From assembly GCF_019468465.1 (NCBI RefSeq), contig NZ_CP080519.1, positions 7,371,001-7,435,000 on the forward strand: a stretch of DNA of 64,000 nucleotides, read 5' to 3'. The DNA is from Amycolatopsis sp. DSM 110486. GTDB lineage: Bacteria > Actinomycetota > Actinomycetes > Mycobacteriales > Pseudonocardiaceae. The notes beneath the pieces are model-generated. The model was not told the origin of the DNA and searched no databases. It saw only the letters and a program-made list of their open reading frames with translations. A program made the position numbers and the translations under genes. Shown piece after piece: positions 25,406-34,610 of the stretch (position 1 is its first letter; each line of letters begins with the position of its first letter).

Positions 25406-26566
25406 ATGTCCACACGTCGGAGATTCGCCGCCGTGGCGCTGGCTGCCGTCAGCCTCTGCGCCGCGCTGACCGCCTGCCGGGGAACCGACAGCGCGTCCGG
25501 CCCGGCTATCCAGGGTTGTGCGAAAACCACCAATATCCAGATCGCCACCACGCCGTACCAGGACTCGCTGGTGATGAGCCTGGGCGACGCGCTGGGCTGG
25601 TACAAGAAGGAATGCCTCAACGTGACGTTCCAGAACGTCGCGTTCACCAACATCGCGAAGATCGTGGCCAGCGGCAAGGGTGCACCCGTCGGGTGGCGCA
25701 CGGCGTCGGAGATCAACCAGGGCTACCACCTCGACAACGACCTGGCCTACCTCTACCCGTGGGACATCTTCAGCAACGGCTTCGCGCTGATGGGCCGGCC
25801 AGGCTCGGACCTCAAGACCTACGACGAGTTCGTGAAGGAAGGCAAGAGCTCGAAGGACGCGATCACCGCGGTGATCGACGAGATCCACGGCAAGTCGGTG
25901 ATCACGACGCTGAACAACAGCCGCGCCGAGGTGATCCAGACGGCGCTGCAGGCCCAGGGCAAGGCGCTGGACTGGGTCAAGTACACGGACCTCGACCCGG
26001 CGAGCGGGCTCACGGCCTACCTGCGCGGTGACGGCGACACCTACATCGCCGGCATCCCGCAGCGCCAGACGCTGTCGGACCGCGGGTACAAGGTGCTCCT
26101 GGCCGGCACGAACCTGTCGCCGCCGCCGGTCAACGGCTACATCACCACCAAGTCCTACTGGAACGCCAACCAGGACGCGCTGCTGAAGCTGATCCACGTG
26201 ACCTACGAGGCGATCCGCTACACCAACGCGAACCTCGACCAGGTCGCCGCCTACATCTCGAAGACCTACAACAAGCAGACCGGCTCCACGCTCACGGTCG
26301 ACAACTTCAAGGCGTACTGGCAGAAACTCGAGACGTACCCGGTGAACGCGGGGGAGACGAAGGCGCAGATCTTCACCCCGGGCGGGGTCGCGTACTGGAA
26401 GACGACCTGGGACCAGGACAACCGGTACTTCTTCGACGACATCCACTCGATCCCCGGCCCGGCCCCCTACGACGGCTACCTCGGCGAGACCGTGCTGAAC
26501 GCCTACATCGCCAAGTACGGCACCGACGAGAAGGGCTGGGACCAGCCGACGGGGAGCCTTTCGTGA
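25406..26566 (+). CDS. ABC transporter substrate-binding lipoprotein (copy 2)
   Basis: A 386-residue paralogue of the preceding receptor. Its lipobox is LTAC with Cys24, and mature segments such as KTTNIQIATTPYQDS and YNKQTGSTLTV are the same. AGAAGGG lies just upstream of the ATG at 25406. Its stop overlaps the ThDP enzyme start by four bases (GTGA), tying transport to catabolism. Two receptors for one permease suggest two related ligands. Confidence 0.9.
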   Translation: MSTRRRFAAVALAAVSLCAALTACRGTDSASGPAIQGCAKTTNIQIATTPYQDSLVMSLGDALGWYKKECLNVTFQNVAFTNIAKIVASGKGAPVGWRTASEINQGYHLDNDLAYLYPWDIFSNGFALMGRPGSDLKTYDEFVKEGKSSKDAITAVIDEIHGKSVITTLNNSRAEVIQTALQAQGKALDWVKYTDLDPASGLTAYLRGDGDTYIAGIPQRQTLSDRGYKVLLAGTNLSPPPVNGYITTKSYWNANQDALLKLIHVTYEAIRYTNANLDQVAAYISKTYNKQTGSTLTVDNFKAYWQKLETYPVNAGETKAQIFTPGGVAYWKTTWDQDNRYFFDDIHSIPGPAPYDGYLGETVLNAYIAKYGTDEKGWDQPTGSLS

Positions 26567-28176
26567 AGGGCTTCGAAGCGATCCCCGAACTGTTGCGCCG
26601 TGGGGGCACCACGACCGTGTTCAGCATGGTCGGCAACACCAACGTGCCCTGGATCGGACACGGGTTGAAAACCGGCGCACTTCGCCTGGTGAAAACCCGA
26701 CACGAGGAAACGGCCGTGAACGCGGCCGAGGGGTACAGCCGCAGCCGCGGTGAGATCCCGGTCTGCAGCGTGACGCAGGGGCCGGGCTTCGCCAACGCGC
26801 TCAACGGGCTGGTCTCGGCGACACGTACGCACGTCCCGATGTTGTTCGTCGTCGGCGAGTCGCCGGCGACGAAGGTGAAGACCACGATGAACATCGACCA
26901 GCGTGCGCTGTCTGACATCGCCGGGGCGGGTTTCCACCACGTCGCGGAGGTTTCGCAACTGGCCGGGCAGTTCGGCGCGGCGCTGGCGGCGGCCCGGTGG
27001 AACGGCTGCCCGCAGGTCGTGAGCATCGCCGACGGAGTGCTGACGGCGGAGGTCGAGTTGCCGGCGGACGAACCTGCCGAGGGCACGGCCGAGGTTGCGG
27101 ACCCGGCGGCAGTCGAGTCCACTGTGGATCTGCTGGCTTCGGCGCGGCGGCCGCTGATCGTCGCGGGACAGGGTGCCTTGCTCGCCGGCTGCGAGGCCGA
27201 GCTGGCCGAGCTCGCCACGCTCACCGGGGCGCAGACGGGGACCACGTTGCGGGCCAACTGGTTCTTCGCCGGCCGCGAGGGCAACCTCGGCCTCTGCGGC
27301 AACTGGGCGCCCGCGCTGGTGCGCAAGGCACTGGCCGAGGTGGACGTGGTGTTCGCGGTCGGGGCGTCGCTGAACACGTGGACGACGGGCGACCGGCAGG
27401 TGTTCCCGGCGGCACGGTTCGTGCGGTGCGACGTGGACCCCGCCACGGTGCCGGCGGGCGCGGACCCGGAGGTTTCGCTGTTCGGTGACGCCAAAACGGT
27501 GGTGCGGGCGGTGCTCGACGCGTGGCGGGCGCGCGGGTTCACCGAGCCGAAGCCCGTCGTGGCGCGGCCGACGGTGGCCGAGGTGCAGGAGTCGGTGCGG
27601 GCGGTCGACGTCGGCCACGACCCGGCGCGCGGGCTGGACCTGCGAGAGGTGTTCACGGCGTTCGACGAGCACCTGCCGGCTGGGCGCGTGGTGGTGACCG
27701 ATGCCGGACGCAGCCTGAAGACGTTGCCGACACTGGTGCGTGCGGAATCGGCCAGGCAATGGTTGATCGGCAACAGTTTCGGTTCGATCGGGCGCGGCCT
27801 CGGCATCGCGATCGGCGCGGCGGCGGCGCGGCCGGCCGATCCGGTGGTGCTGTTCTGCGGCGACGGCGGCTTCATGATGGCCGCCCAGGACCTCGACGCG
27901 GTGCGGCTCAACGGGCTGAGCCTCACCGTCGTGGTCACCAACGACGAGCAGCTCGGTGCCGAGGCCAAGTACATCGACCAGTACGACCTGCCGGCCGAGA
28001 TGATCCGCCAGACCCTGCCCGACGTCGCGCACCTCGCCGCGGCGTTCGGCGGGACCGGGCGCGTGGTGCGCACCCGGGAGGAGCTGGCCGAGGCGGCGGC
28101 CGACTCCCGGCCGGGGCTCACGCTGCTCGACGTGCGCATCGATCCCGTCATCGATTGTGCGGCCGCGTTGAAGTAG
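26563..28176 (+). CDS. Thiamine-pyrophosphate-dependent enzyme, acetolactate-synthase/decarboxylase type
   Basis: A 537-residue three-domain ThDP enzyme. The catalytic Glu is E48 in KTRHEETAVNAAEGYSR; the central NAD/FAD-like domain spans about 180-330; the ThDP-binding motif is CGDGGFMMAAQDLDAV with the Asn in VVVTNDEQ. Such enzymes decarboxylate 2-oxo acids or join the aldehyde to another carbonyl; benzoylformate decarboxylase, sulfopyruvate decarboxylase and acetolactate synthase are relatives. The GTG start overlaps the receptor gene stop. The true substrate is unknown; decarboxylation of an oxo acid fits the aldehyde dehydrogenase nearby. Confidence 0.87.
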   Translation: MKGFEAIPELLRRGGTTTVFSMVGNTNVPWIGHGLKTGALRLVKTRHEETAVNAAEGYSRSRGEIPVCSVTQGPGFANALNGLVSATRTHVPMLFVVGESPATKVKTTMNIDQRALSDIAGAGFHHVAEVSQLAGQFGAALAAARWNGCPQVVSIADGVLTAEVELPADEPAEGTAEVADPAAVESTVDLLASARRPLIVAGQGALLAGCEAELAELATLTGAQTGTTLRANWFFAGREGNLGLCGNWAPALVRKALAEVDVVFAVGASLNTWTTGDRQVFPAARFVRCDVDPATVPAGADPEVSLFGDAKTVVRAVLDAWRARGFTEPKPVVARPTVAEVQESVRAVDVGHDPARGLDLREVFTAFDEHLPAGRVVVTDAGRSLKTLPTLVRAESARQWLIGNSFGSIGRGLGIAIGAAAARPADPVVLFCGDGGFMMAAQDLDAVRLNGLSLTVVVTNDEQLGAEAKYIDQYDLPAEMIRQTLPDVAHLAAAFGGTGRVVRTREELAEAAADSRPGLTLLDVRIDPVIDCAAALK

Positions 28177-28217
28177 CCACACCCGGGCGGGGTGCCCTGG
28201 GCGGAAACCGCCCCACG

Positions 28218-28256
28218 ATGTTGTTTTTCGAACATCACACTGTGCGAACAGCGACG
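28218..28256. promoter_or_regulatory. Tandem 17-bp operator pair, site 2 of the island
   Basis: ATGTTGTTTTTCGAACA (28218-28234) and the weaker CTGTGCGAACAGCGACG (28240-28256), offset 22 bp, lie just before the aldolase gene. The first contains ATGTT and AACAT arms typical of DeoR/GlpR-type operators. Confidence 0.6.
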
Positions 28257-28275
28257 AAAACAGGAAGGAGGCCGG

Positions 28276-29142
28276 ATGAAAGCCCCGCACACGGCTGCGG
28301 CCCGGCTGGCGAATCCGGATGGCTCCTTCACGATGGTGTCGGTCGACCACCGCGAATCGCTGCGGACGCTCATGGCCGCGGGTGCCCCCGTAGGCACCGT
28401 GTCCGACGAGCGCCTGTGCCGGTTCAAGGCCGAGGCCGTGGCCGCGCTGGCGCCCCACGCGTCGGCGGTCCTGGTCGACAGCCGTTACGGACTGGCCAAC
28501 GGGCCGCGCGCCGGCATCCCGGCGGGCACGCGGTTCGTGCTCGCCGTCGACCGGCTCGTGCAGGAGCCCGGCGGCCCGGTCACCCGCGGCGAGCTGGCCG
28601 GGGAGGCCACTCCTGCCTTCCTGAGCCGCACCGGCCCCGACGCCATCAAGCTGCTCGTGCTCTTCCGCCCCGGGCACCCCGACCCGCAACGTGACGACAC
28701 CGTCGCCCGCTTCCTCGACCTCGGCCGGCGCTGCGGAGTGCCGACCCTGCTCGAAGGCATGGTGCGCTGCGAACCCGCGCAGCGCGACGAAGCCATCCAC
28801 GAAGCGGCCACCACCCTCTGCGCCGCCGGCCCGGATCTCTACAAAGCCGAAATCCCCGGCTACCGCAAGGGTGACGTCTCGGCCGTCGCCGGGCTTTCCA
28901 CCCGGCTGACCGAAGAGCTCACCGTGCCGTGGGTTGTCCTCTCCAGCGGCATCGCCCCCGCCGACTACCCGGCCGCCGTCCTCGAAGCCTGCCGCGGCGG
29001 CGCGGCGGGGTTCCTCGCCGGCCGGGCGATCTGGCACGACGTCGTCGCCGAAAACCCGCCTGGCCCGGGCCTGCGCGCGACGGCCGCGCCCCGGCTCGCA
29101 GCGCTCGCGAAAGCCGTGCGCGAGGCGGTGAGCGCCCGGTGA
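28276..29142 (+). CDS. Class I aldolase of the YihT/LacD type
   Basis: A 288-residue TIM-barrel aldolase. The Schiff-base Lys is K190 in PDLYKAEIP. The flanking motifs MVSVDHRESLR, DAIKLLVLF and PWVVLSSGI, plus AAGFLAGRAIW, closely resemble the 6-deoxy-6-sulfofructose-1-phosphate aldolase YihT and tagatose-bisphosphate aldolase LacD. Key catalytic positions look intact. GGAAGGAGG precedes the ATG. The DeoR gene follows with a 4-bp overlap, as in E. coli where a DeoR-type regulator controls yihT. No sugar kinase or isomerase is present here, so a sulfosugar role is only a possibility. Confidence 0.85.
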   Translation: MKAPHTAAARLANPDGSFTMVSVDHRESLRTLMAAGAPVGTVSDERLCRFKAEAVAALAPHASAVLVDSRYGLANGPRAGIPAGTRFVLAVDRLVQEPGGPVTRGELAGEATPAFLSRTGPDAIKLLVLFRPGHPDPQRDDTVARFLDLGRRCGVPTLLEGMVRCEPAQRDEAIHEAATTLCAAGPDLYKAEIPGYRKGDVSAVAGLSTRLTEELTVPWVVLSSGIAPADYPAAVLEACRGGAAGFLAGRAIWHDVVAENPPGPGLRATAAPRLAALAKAVREAVSAR

Positions 29143-29951
29143 CCACCTCGTCCCGCCCGACCCGCGACCGCCGCGGCCGCATCATGGAGATCGTCGAGGA
29201 GCAGGGCTACTGCACCACGGCCGAGCTGTCGCGCGAGTTCGACGTCTCGGACATGACGATCCGCCGCGACGTCCAGAAGCTCGTGGCCGACGGCCGCCTC
29301 CGCAGTGTCCACGGTGGAGTGACCGCCCTGCCGCAGACCGCGTTGGCGGGCACAGACTTCCGGTCCCGCGTCGAACGCATGCGCTCGACCAAGGACGCCA
29401 TCGCCGAGTTCGCCGCCCGCGACCTGCCCGACGTCGGTGCGGTCGCGCTCGACGCCGGCACCACCACCCTGGCGCTCGCGCTCGCCATCCCGCCAGACGC
29501 CCGCCTGCACGTGGTCACGCCTTCGCTCGCGGTGGCCAACACGTTGCTGGCGCACGAGTACGTGGAGATCGTGTGTCTCGGCGGTTCCCTGCACCACCAG
29601 ACGCAGTCGTTCGCCGGCCCCGCGACGCTCGCCGCGATCGCGGAGCTGCGCCTGCGCCGCCTCTACCTCGCCGCCAGCGGTGTCAACGCCGACGGCGTGT
29701 ACTGCGGCAACCACTTCGACGCCATGACCAAACGGGCGCTCGTGGACGTCGCCGACGAAGTGGTGCTGCTGGCCGATTCCAGCAAGTTCTCGATCTCGGC
29801 GATGGTGCGTGCCTGCACCCTCGACGACGTGGACCGGATCGTCACCGACGACGGCATCCCGGACCCCGATCACGAAGCACTCCTCGCCCACGGGGTCGAG
29901 GTCTCGATCGTCTCCCGGGCGGAAGCCCAGGGGGACAAGGAGGAAGCATGA
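29139..29951 (+). CDS. DeoR family transcriptional regulator (first)
   Basis: A 270-residue DeoR regulator. The N-terminal winged helix (TTAELSREFDVSDMTIRRDV) is followed by the sugar-phosphate-binding DeoRC domain (about 85-255; VALDAGTTT, LGGSLHHQTQSFAGP, VLLADSSKF). The GTG start overlaps the aldolase stop by four bases and the stop overlaps the dehydrogenase start, so all are one transcript. A paralogue lies at 44087-44896. It probably binds the shared 17-bp element at the island promoters and is released by a phosphorylated or acid intermediate. Confidence 0.92.
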   Translation: MTTSSRPTRDRRGRIMEIVEEQGYCTTAELSREFDVSDMTIRRDVQKLVADGRLRSVHGGVTALPQTALAGTDFRSRVERMRSTKDAIAEFAARDLPDVGAVALDAGTTTLALALAIPPDARLHVVTPSLAVANTLLAHEYVEIVCLGGSLHHQTQSFAGPATLAAIAELRLRRLYLAASGVNADGVYCGNHFDAMTKRALVDVADEVVLLADSSKFSISAMVRACTLDDVDRIVTDDGIPDPDHEALLAHGVEVSIVSRAEAQGDKEEA

Positions 29952-31015
29952 CTTCCGCGAGGAAGCGCCAGCACGACATCGCCGTCATCGCGGGTGACGG
30001 CATCGGCCTCGAGGTGGTGCCCGCCGCGCTGCGGTGCCTCGAGCTCGTTGCGAACCGGCACGACTTCACGCTCAACCTCACCGAATACCCGTGGGGTTCG
30101 GCGTATTTCCGGGCGAACGGCGCGATGATGCCCACGACCGGGCTTGACGAGCTCGCGAAGCACGACGCGATCTTCCTCGGCGCCGTCGGCGATCCGGAGA
30201 TCCCCGACGTGGAAACGCTGTGGGGCCTGCTGATCCCGATCCGCCGCACGTTCGACCAGTACATCAACCTCCGTCCGGTCCGGACACTCCCCGGCATCCC
30301 GCCGCGGGTCGTCGGCGCGGGCGACGTGGACCTGGTGATCGTGCGGGAGAACGTCGAGGGTGAGTACTCGGCCGTCGGCGGGCGGATCTACGTCGGCGAG
30401 CCGCACGAGGCGGCCATGCAGGAAGCCGTGTTCACCCGCCGCGGCGTGGCCCGGGCCGCGCGGTTCGCGGCCGAGCTGGCCACGACCCGGCACAACCGGC
30501 TGACGTCCGCGACGAAGTCCAACGGGATCGTGCACACGATGCCGTTCTGGGACGAGGTCGTGGCCGACACGCTCGCCGACTACCCGGGCGTGAGCGTGGA
30601 CAAGGTGCTCATCGACGCGCTGGCCGCGAAACTGGTGCTCGACCCGGCGGGCTTCGACGTGATCGTGGCGTCGAACCTGTTCGGCGACATCCTGTCCGAC
30701 CTGGCCGGTGCGATCGCCGGCTCGATCGGCGTGGCTCCCAGCGGGAACCTGAACCCGGAGAAGAAACACCCGTCGATGTTCGAACCCGTCCACGGTTCGG
30801 CACCGGACATCGCGGGCCAGGGCGTGGCAAACCCCGTCGGGCAGCTGTGGGCCGGCGTGATGATGCTCGAACACCTCGGTGAGCCGGCCGCGGCGGCGGA
30901 GCTCATGGCCGCGTTCGAAGCGTGCCTCGCCGAAGGCCTGCGCACCCGCGACCTCGGGGGCACCGCGTCCACCGCGGAGTTCACCGACGGCGTCGCCGCG
31001 CGGCTGCAGGCATGA
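29948..31015 (+). CDS. Tartrate/D-malate-type dehydrogenase (decarboxylating)
   Basis: A 355-residue NAD-dependent member of the isocitrate/isopropylmalate dehydrogenase family. IAVIAGDGIGLEVVP starts the fold; LWGLLIPIRRTFDQYINLRP and VRENVEGEYS match TtuC/DmlA tartrate and D-malate dehydrogenases. The metal-binding Asp residues lie in DVIVASNLFGDILSDLAG. It oxidises a 2-hydroxy acid with loss of CO2. The ATG overlaps the DeoR stop, and the aldehyde dehydrogenase follows. It probably processes a hydroxy-dicarboxylate produced in the same pathway. Confidence 0.88.
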   Translation: MTSARKRQHDIAVIAGDGIGLEVVPAALRCLELVANRHDFTLNLTEYPWGSAYFRANGAMMPTTGLDELAKHDAIFLGAVGDPEIPDVETLWGLLIPIRRTFDQYINLRPVRTLPGIPPRVVGAGDVDLVIVRENVEGEYSAVGGRIYVGEPHEAAMQEAVFTRRGVARAARFAAELATTRHNRLTSATKSNGIVHTMPFWDEVVADTLADYPGVSVDKVLIDALAAKLVLDPAGFDVIVASNLFGDILSDLAGAIAGSIGVAPSGNLNPEKKHPSMFEPVHGSAPDIAGQGVANPVGQLWAGVMMLEHLGEPAAAAELMAAFEACLAEGLRTRDLGGTASTAEFTDGVAARLQA

Positions 31016-31044
31016 CCACCACCAGGGGAGAAGAGGGGACGATC

Positions 31045-32460
31045 GTGCGTTCACAGGATTTGTTCATCAACGGACAGCGCGTGTCACGCGAAGCAACAGC
31101 CGAGGTTCGCAGCCCGTGGGACGGGCTGCTCGTCGGCACCTACGCGATGGGCGGCACCGAAGACGCCACCGCCGCCGTGACCGCCGCGCACCACGCGCTG
31201 GCCGAAGGACTGCCGCCGCACCGCCGGGCCGAGGTGCTCGGGGCCGCGGCGCGGCTCGTCGGCGAGCGAGCCGAGGAGTTCGCCCGGCTGTTGCTGCTCG
31301 AAGCGGGCAAGCCGATCACGGCCGCGCGCGGCGAGGTGCAGCGCGCGATCACCACGCTGCAGCTCTCGGCCGACGAGGCTCGCCGGCTTCCGAGTGAATC
31401 CGTGCAGATGGACGCTTTCCCGTCCGGTGACGGAATGTTCGCCTTCACCGTGGCCGAGCCACTGGGTGTGGTCGCGGCGATCACGCCGTTCAACTTCCCG
31501 CTGAACCTGGTCGCGCACAAGATCGGCCCCGCGCTGGCGGCCGGCTGCCCGGTGGTGCTCAAGCCGTCGGAGCGGACGCCGCTCACCGCGGGCCTGCTCG
31601 TGGAGGTCCTGGCCGACGCGGGGCTGCCCGCCGGCTGGCTGAACCTCGTGACCGGGGACCCCGCGCAGATCGTGAAGGCGTGGCAGGAGGACGAGCGCGT
31701 GGCCGTGGTCTCGTTCACCGGTTCGGCCGCCGTCGGCTGGCAGATCAAGGCCGGTTCGCCGCACAAGCACCACATCCTGGAGCTCGGCTCGAACACCGCG
31801 ATGGTGGTGGACGCCGACGCCGACCTCGACCGCGCGGTCGCCGCCGCCGTGGCGTCGGGCTACGGCTTCTCCGGCCAGGCTTGTGTTTCGCTGCAACGGC
31901 TTTACGTCCACGAGGACGTGGTCGACGACGTCGTGGCCAAGCTCGGCGCGGCCGTCACGGCGCTCGCCGTGGGCGACCCGGCCGACGAGAAGACTGTGGT
32001 CGGCCCGCTGATCAGCGGCCAGGCCACCGACCGCGTCATGGAGTGGGTCCAGGGCGCCGTCAGCGAAGGCGCCCGCGTGGTCGCCGGCGGCGCGCTGCGC
32101 GACGGCGTGCTCGAACCGACCGTGGTCACGGACGTCCGGGCGGACTCGGCGCTGCTGTGCAGCGAGGTCTTCGGCCCGGTCGTCACCGTGGTGCCCGTGA
32201 AGGACGTCGCCGAGGCCATCGCCGCGGCCAACGACTCCCGCTTCGGCCTCAACACCGCGATCTTCACCAACGACCTCACCAACGCCCTGCAGTACGCCAA
32301 GAAGGCGGAAGCGGGCTCGGTCCTGGTCAACGTCGCGCCCGCGTTCCGCGCGGACCACATGCCCTACCGCGGTGTCAAGGAATCGGGCCACGGCCGCGAA
32401 GGCGTGAAGTACGCCGTGGCGTCGCTGGTCGCCGAGAAGCTCGTGATCCTCGCCGCCTGA
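31045..32460 (+). CDS. Aldehyde dehydrogenase family protein
   Basis: A 471-residue NAD(P)-dependent aldehyde dehydrogenase. Catalytic Cys280 in GFSGQACVSL, general base E246 in LELGSN, Asn150 in TPFNFP and Lys173 for cofactor are all present. The usual LELGG reads LELGS, a minor variant. The GTG at 31045 follows a strong AGGGGAGAAGAGGGG site; an ATG at 31012 overlaps the previous stop but has no ribosome site. It probably oxidises the aldehyde from the ThDP enzyme or aldolase to an acid for CoA activation by the next gene. Confidence 0.9.
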   Translation: MRSQDLFINGQRVSREATAEVRSPWDGLLVGTYAMGGTEDATAAVTAAHHALAEGLPPHRRAEVLGAAARLVGERAEEFARLLLLEAGKPITAARGEVQRAITTLQLSADEARRLPSESVQMDAFPSGDGMFAFTVAEPLGVVAAITPFNFPLNLVAHKIGPALAAGCPVVLKPSERTPLTAGLLVEVLADAGLPAGWLNLVTGDPAQIVKAWQEDERVAVVSFTGSAAVGWQIKAGSPHKHHILELGSNTAMVVDADADLDRAVAAAVASGYGFSGQACVSLQRLYVHEDVVDDVVAKLGAAVTALAVGDPADEKTVVGPLISGQATDRVMEWVQGAVSEGARVVAGGALRDGVLEPTVVTDVRADSALLCSEVFGPVVTVVPVKDVAEAIAAANDSRFGLNTAIFTNDLTNALQYAKKAEAGSVLVNVAPAFRADHMPYRGVKESGHGREGVKYAVASLVAEKLVILAA

Positions 32461-32489
32461 GCGGCGGGGACGAAGGAAAGGTCAGCTCA

Positions 32490-34610
32490 GTGAGCGAGAA
32501 CGGAGTGCGGTTCCGCGACATCCGCGGTCTGCTCGAGGCGCGCAGCGTCGCCGTGGTCGGTGCGTCCGACCGGGAAGGCAACGTCGGCGGCACGGCGATC
32601 GGGCACCTGCTGAAGTTCGGGTACACCGGTGAGATCTGGCCGGTGCACCCGTCGGCCGAGACGGTGGCGGGCCTGCCTGCCTACCGCAGTGTGGCCGACC
32701 TTCCGGGCGCGGCGGACCTCGCCATCCTCGCGGTCCCCGCGGCCCGGGCGGTCGACCTCGTCGCCGAGTGCGGCGCGGCCGGCATCCGCAACGGCGTCGT
32801 GTGGGCCGGTGGGTTCGCGGAGTCCGGGCCGGAGGGCCGCGCGCTGCAGGACCGGCTGGTCGAGGCATGCGCGGCGGTGGACTTCAACCTGTGCGGGCCC
32901 AACTGCCTGGGCCTGATCAACACGGGCACCAAGCTCACGGCCACCTACAGCTCGGGCTTGTTCGATTTCGAAACCATGCTCACGGGCACGGTGTCGATGG
33001 TGAGCCAGAGCGGCGGGATCACCGCCGCGTCGATGGCACTCGCCGCCCGCGCCGGGTGGGGATTCCGGCATGTGGTGAGTGTCGGCAACGAGGCCGTGGT
33101 GTCGGCCGCCGACTTCATCCACCACTACGCGAACGACGACGGTGTGCGCGTGATCGCGGCGTACCTCGAAGGTGTGCAGGACGGGGCGAAGCTCGTCGCC
33201 GCGTTGCGGGAAGCACACGCGGCCGCCAAACCTGTGGTGATTTTGAAGGGTGGGCGTTCGAAAGAGAGCGCCGAGGCTGCGAAATCGCACACGGCGGTGC
33301 TCGCGGGGGTGGACAAGGTGTTCAGCGCGGTGATGCGCGACTGCGGCGTGACGCTGGTGGGCTCGCTGGAAGAACTGCTCGACACGGCGTCGCTGTTCAG
33401 TTCGCTTCGTCCGGAGCAGCTCGGGGCCGGCGGGCGGATCGCCATCACCACGACCGGTGGCGGGGGCGGGGTGCTCGCGACGGACCAGTGCGTTTCGCGC
33501 GGGCTGGCCGTGCCGCGGCTGTCCGAGGCGACAGTGGGGGCGGCGGCCGCGAAGCTGACGCCGCTGGCGGCGGTGGGCAACCCGACCGACCTCACGCCGG
33601 AGTCGTTCTACCAGGCGAAGTGGCGCTCGCAGCTGCCTGAGGCGCTGGGCGCGATCGCGGCGGACGAGGGTGTGGACGGCGTGCTGTTCCTCGCCCAGGC
33701 GATGCGGCACCGGGCCGCCGAGGTGGTGGCTGCGGTCGAGGCGCTGCGCGGGGCGACGGACAAACCGGTGTGCGTGAGCTGGCCGCTCGCGCCGGACGAG
33801 GCGTTGCGGTCGCTGGCGGAGCTCGGGATCTACGCGTTCCCCGAGCACGATCGGGCGGCGCGGGCGCTGGGTCACCTCGGCCGGTACTCGCCGGCCGCCG
33901 GGGCCGCCTCGGCGGATGTCGCCGAGGTTCCGGCGGCGGTCGGGCCGGTGGTGGCCGGCTGGGTGGTTTCCGAACCGGCCGTGGTGGCGGAACACCGCGC
34001 GCGTCCGTTGCTGGCCGCCGCGGGGCTGCCGGTGGTCGAAGGGATCCACGCGCATTCGGTCGACGAGGCCGCGGAGTTCGGTTTCCCGCTGGTGCTCAAG
34101 GGCGTGACCGACGAGGTCACCCACCGCTACGCGGCCGGGCTGGTGAAACTGGGGGTGTCCGGCCGTGAAGAACTGAACACGGCGTGGAAGTCGATCACCA
34201 CCCGCGCCGAGGCCGACGGCGTGTCCCTCGACGGGATGCTCGTGCAGCGCATGGCCGACGGGGACACGGAGTTCCTCGTCTCGGCGTTCACCGACGACCA
34301 GTTCGGCGTGATGGTGAGCGTCGGCGTCGGCGGCGTGCTGGCCGAGGCGCTCGACGACGTGGTGCTCATGCGGGCGCCGGTGAGCGCGGTGTCCGCGGCC
34401 GAACACATTCGCGGGCTGAAGGTGTTCGAACGTGCGCCGAAACTCACAGCCGGTGTTGATCTTCCCGCGCTGGGTGCGTTCGCCGCGAACCTCGCCGCGC
34501 TGGCGTCCGCCTTGCCGTGGCGGAAGTTCACGCTCGAGATCAACCCGGTCAAGGCGGACGGGTCGGGTGTCGTGGCGCTGGACGCGCTGCTGATCGTGGA
34601 GGCCGTGTGA
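32490..34610 (+). CDS. Acetate--CoA ligase (ADP-forming) family protein (second)
   Basis: A 706-residue paralogue of the 19160-21274 enzyme with the same three-part layout: CoA-binding (LEARSVAVVGASDREGNVG), ligase domains (MVSQSGGITAAS, VSVGNEAVVSAADF) and C-terminal ATP-grasp (FPLVLKGVTDEVTHRYA). It forms an acyl-CoA from acid, CoA and ATP. Start GTG 32490 follows GAAGGAAAGG. Its stop shares one base with the CoA-transferase start. The acid made by the aldehyde dehydrogenase is a plausible substrate. Confidence 0.88.
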   Translation: MSENGVRFRDIRGLLEARSVAVVGASDREGNVGGTAIGHLLKFGYTGEIWPVHPSAETVAGLPAYRSVADLPGAADLAILAVPAARAVDLVAECGAAGIRNGVVWAGGFAESGPEGRALQDRLVEACAAVDFNLCGPNCLGLINTGTKLTATYSSGLFDFETMLTGTVSMVSQSGGITAASMALAARAGWGFRHVVSVGNEAVVSAADFIHHYANDDGVRVIAAYLEGVQDGAKLVAALREAHAAAKPVVILKGGRSKESAEAAKSHTAVLAGVDKVFSAVMRDCGVTLVGSLEELLDTASLFSSLRPEQLGAGGRIAITTTGGGGGVLATDQCVSRGLAVPRLSEATVGAAAAKLTPLAAVGNPTDLTPESFYQAKWRSQLPEALGAIAADEGVDGVLFLAQAMRHRAAEVVAAVEALRGATDKPVCVSWPLAPDEALRSLAELGIYAFPEHDRAARALGHLGRYSPAAGAASADVAEVPAAVGPVVAGWVVSEPAVVAEHRARPLLAAAGLPVVEGIHAHSVDEAAEFGFPLVLKGVTDEVTHRYAAGLVKLGVSGREELNTAWKSITTRAEADGVSLDGMLVQRMADGDTEFLVSAFTDDQFGVMVSVGVGGVLAEALDDVVLMRAPVSAVSAAEHIRGLKVFERAPKLTAGVDLPALGAFAANLAALASALPWRKFTLEINPVKADGSGVVALDALLIVEAV

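Noticed and set aside
26563..28176. Firm naming of the ThDP enzyme as sulfopyruvate decarboxylase or sulfoacetaldehyde acetyltransferase
   Set aside because: Residues visible are common to the whole family; the importer type and aldolase context are not enough to choose.
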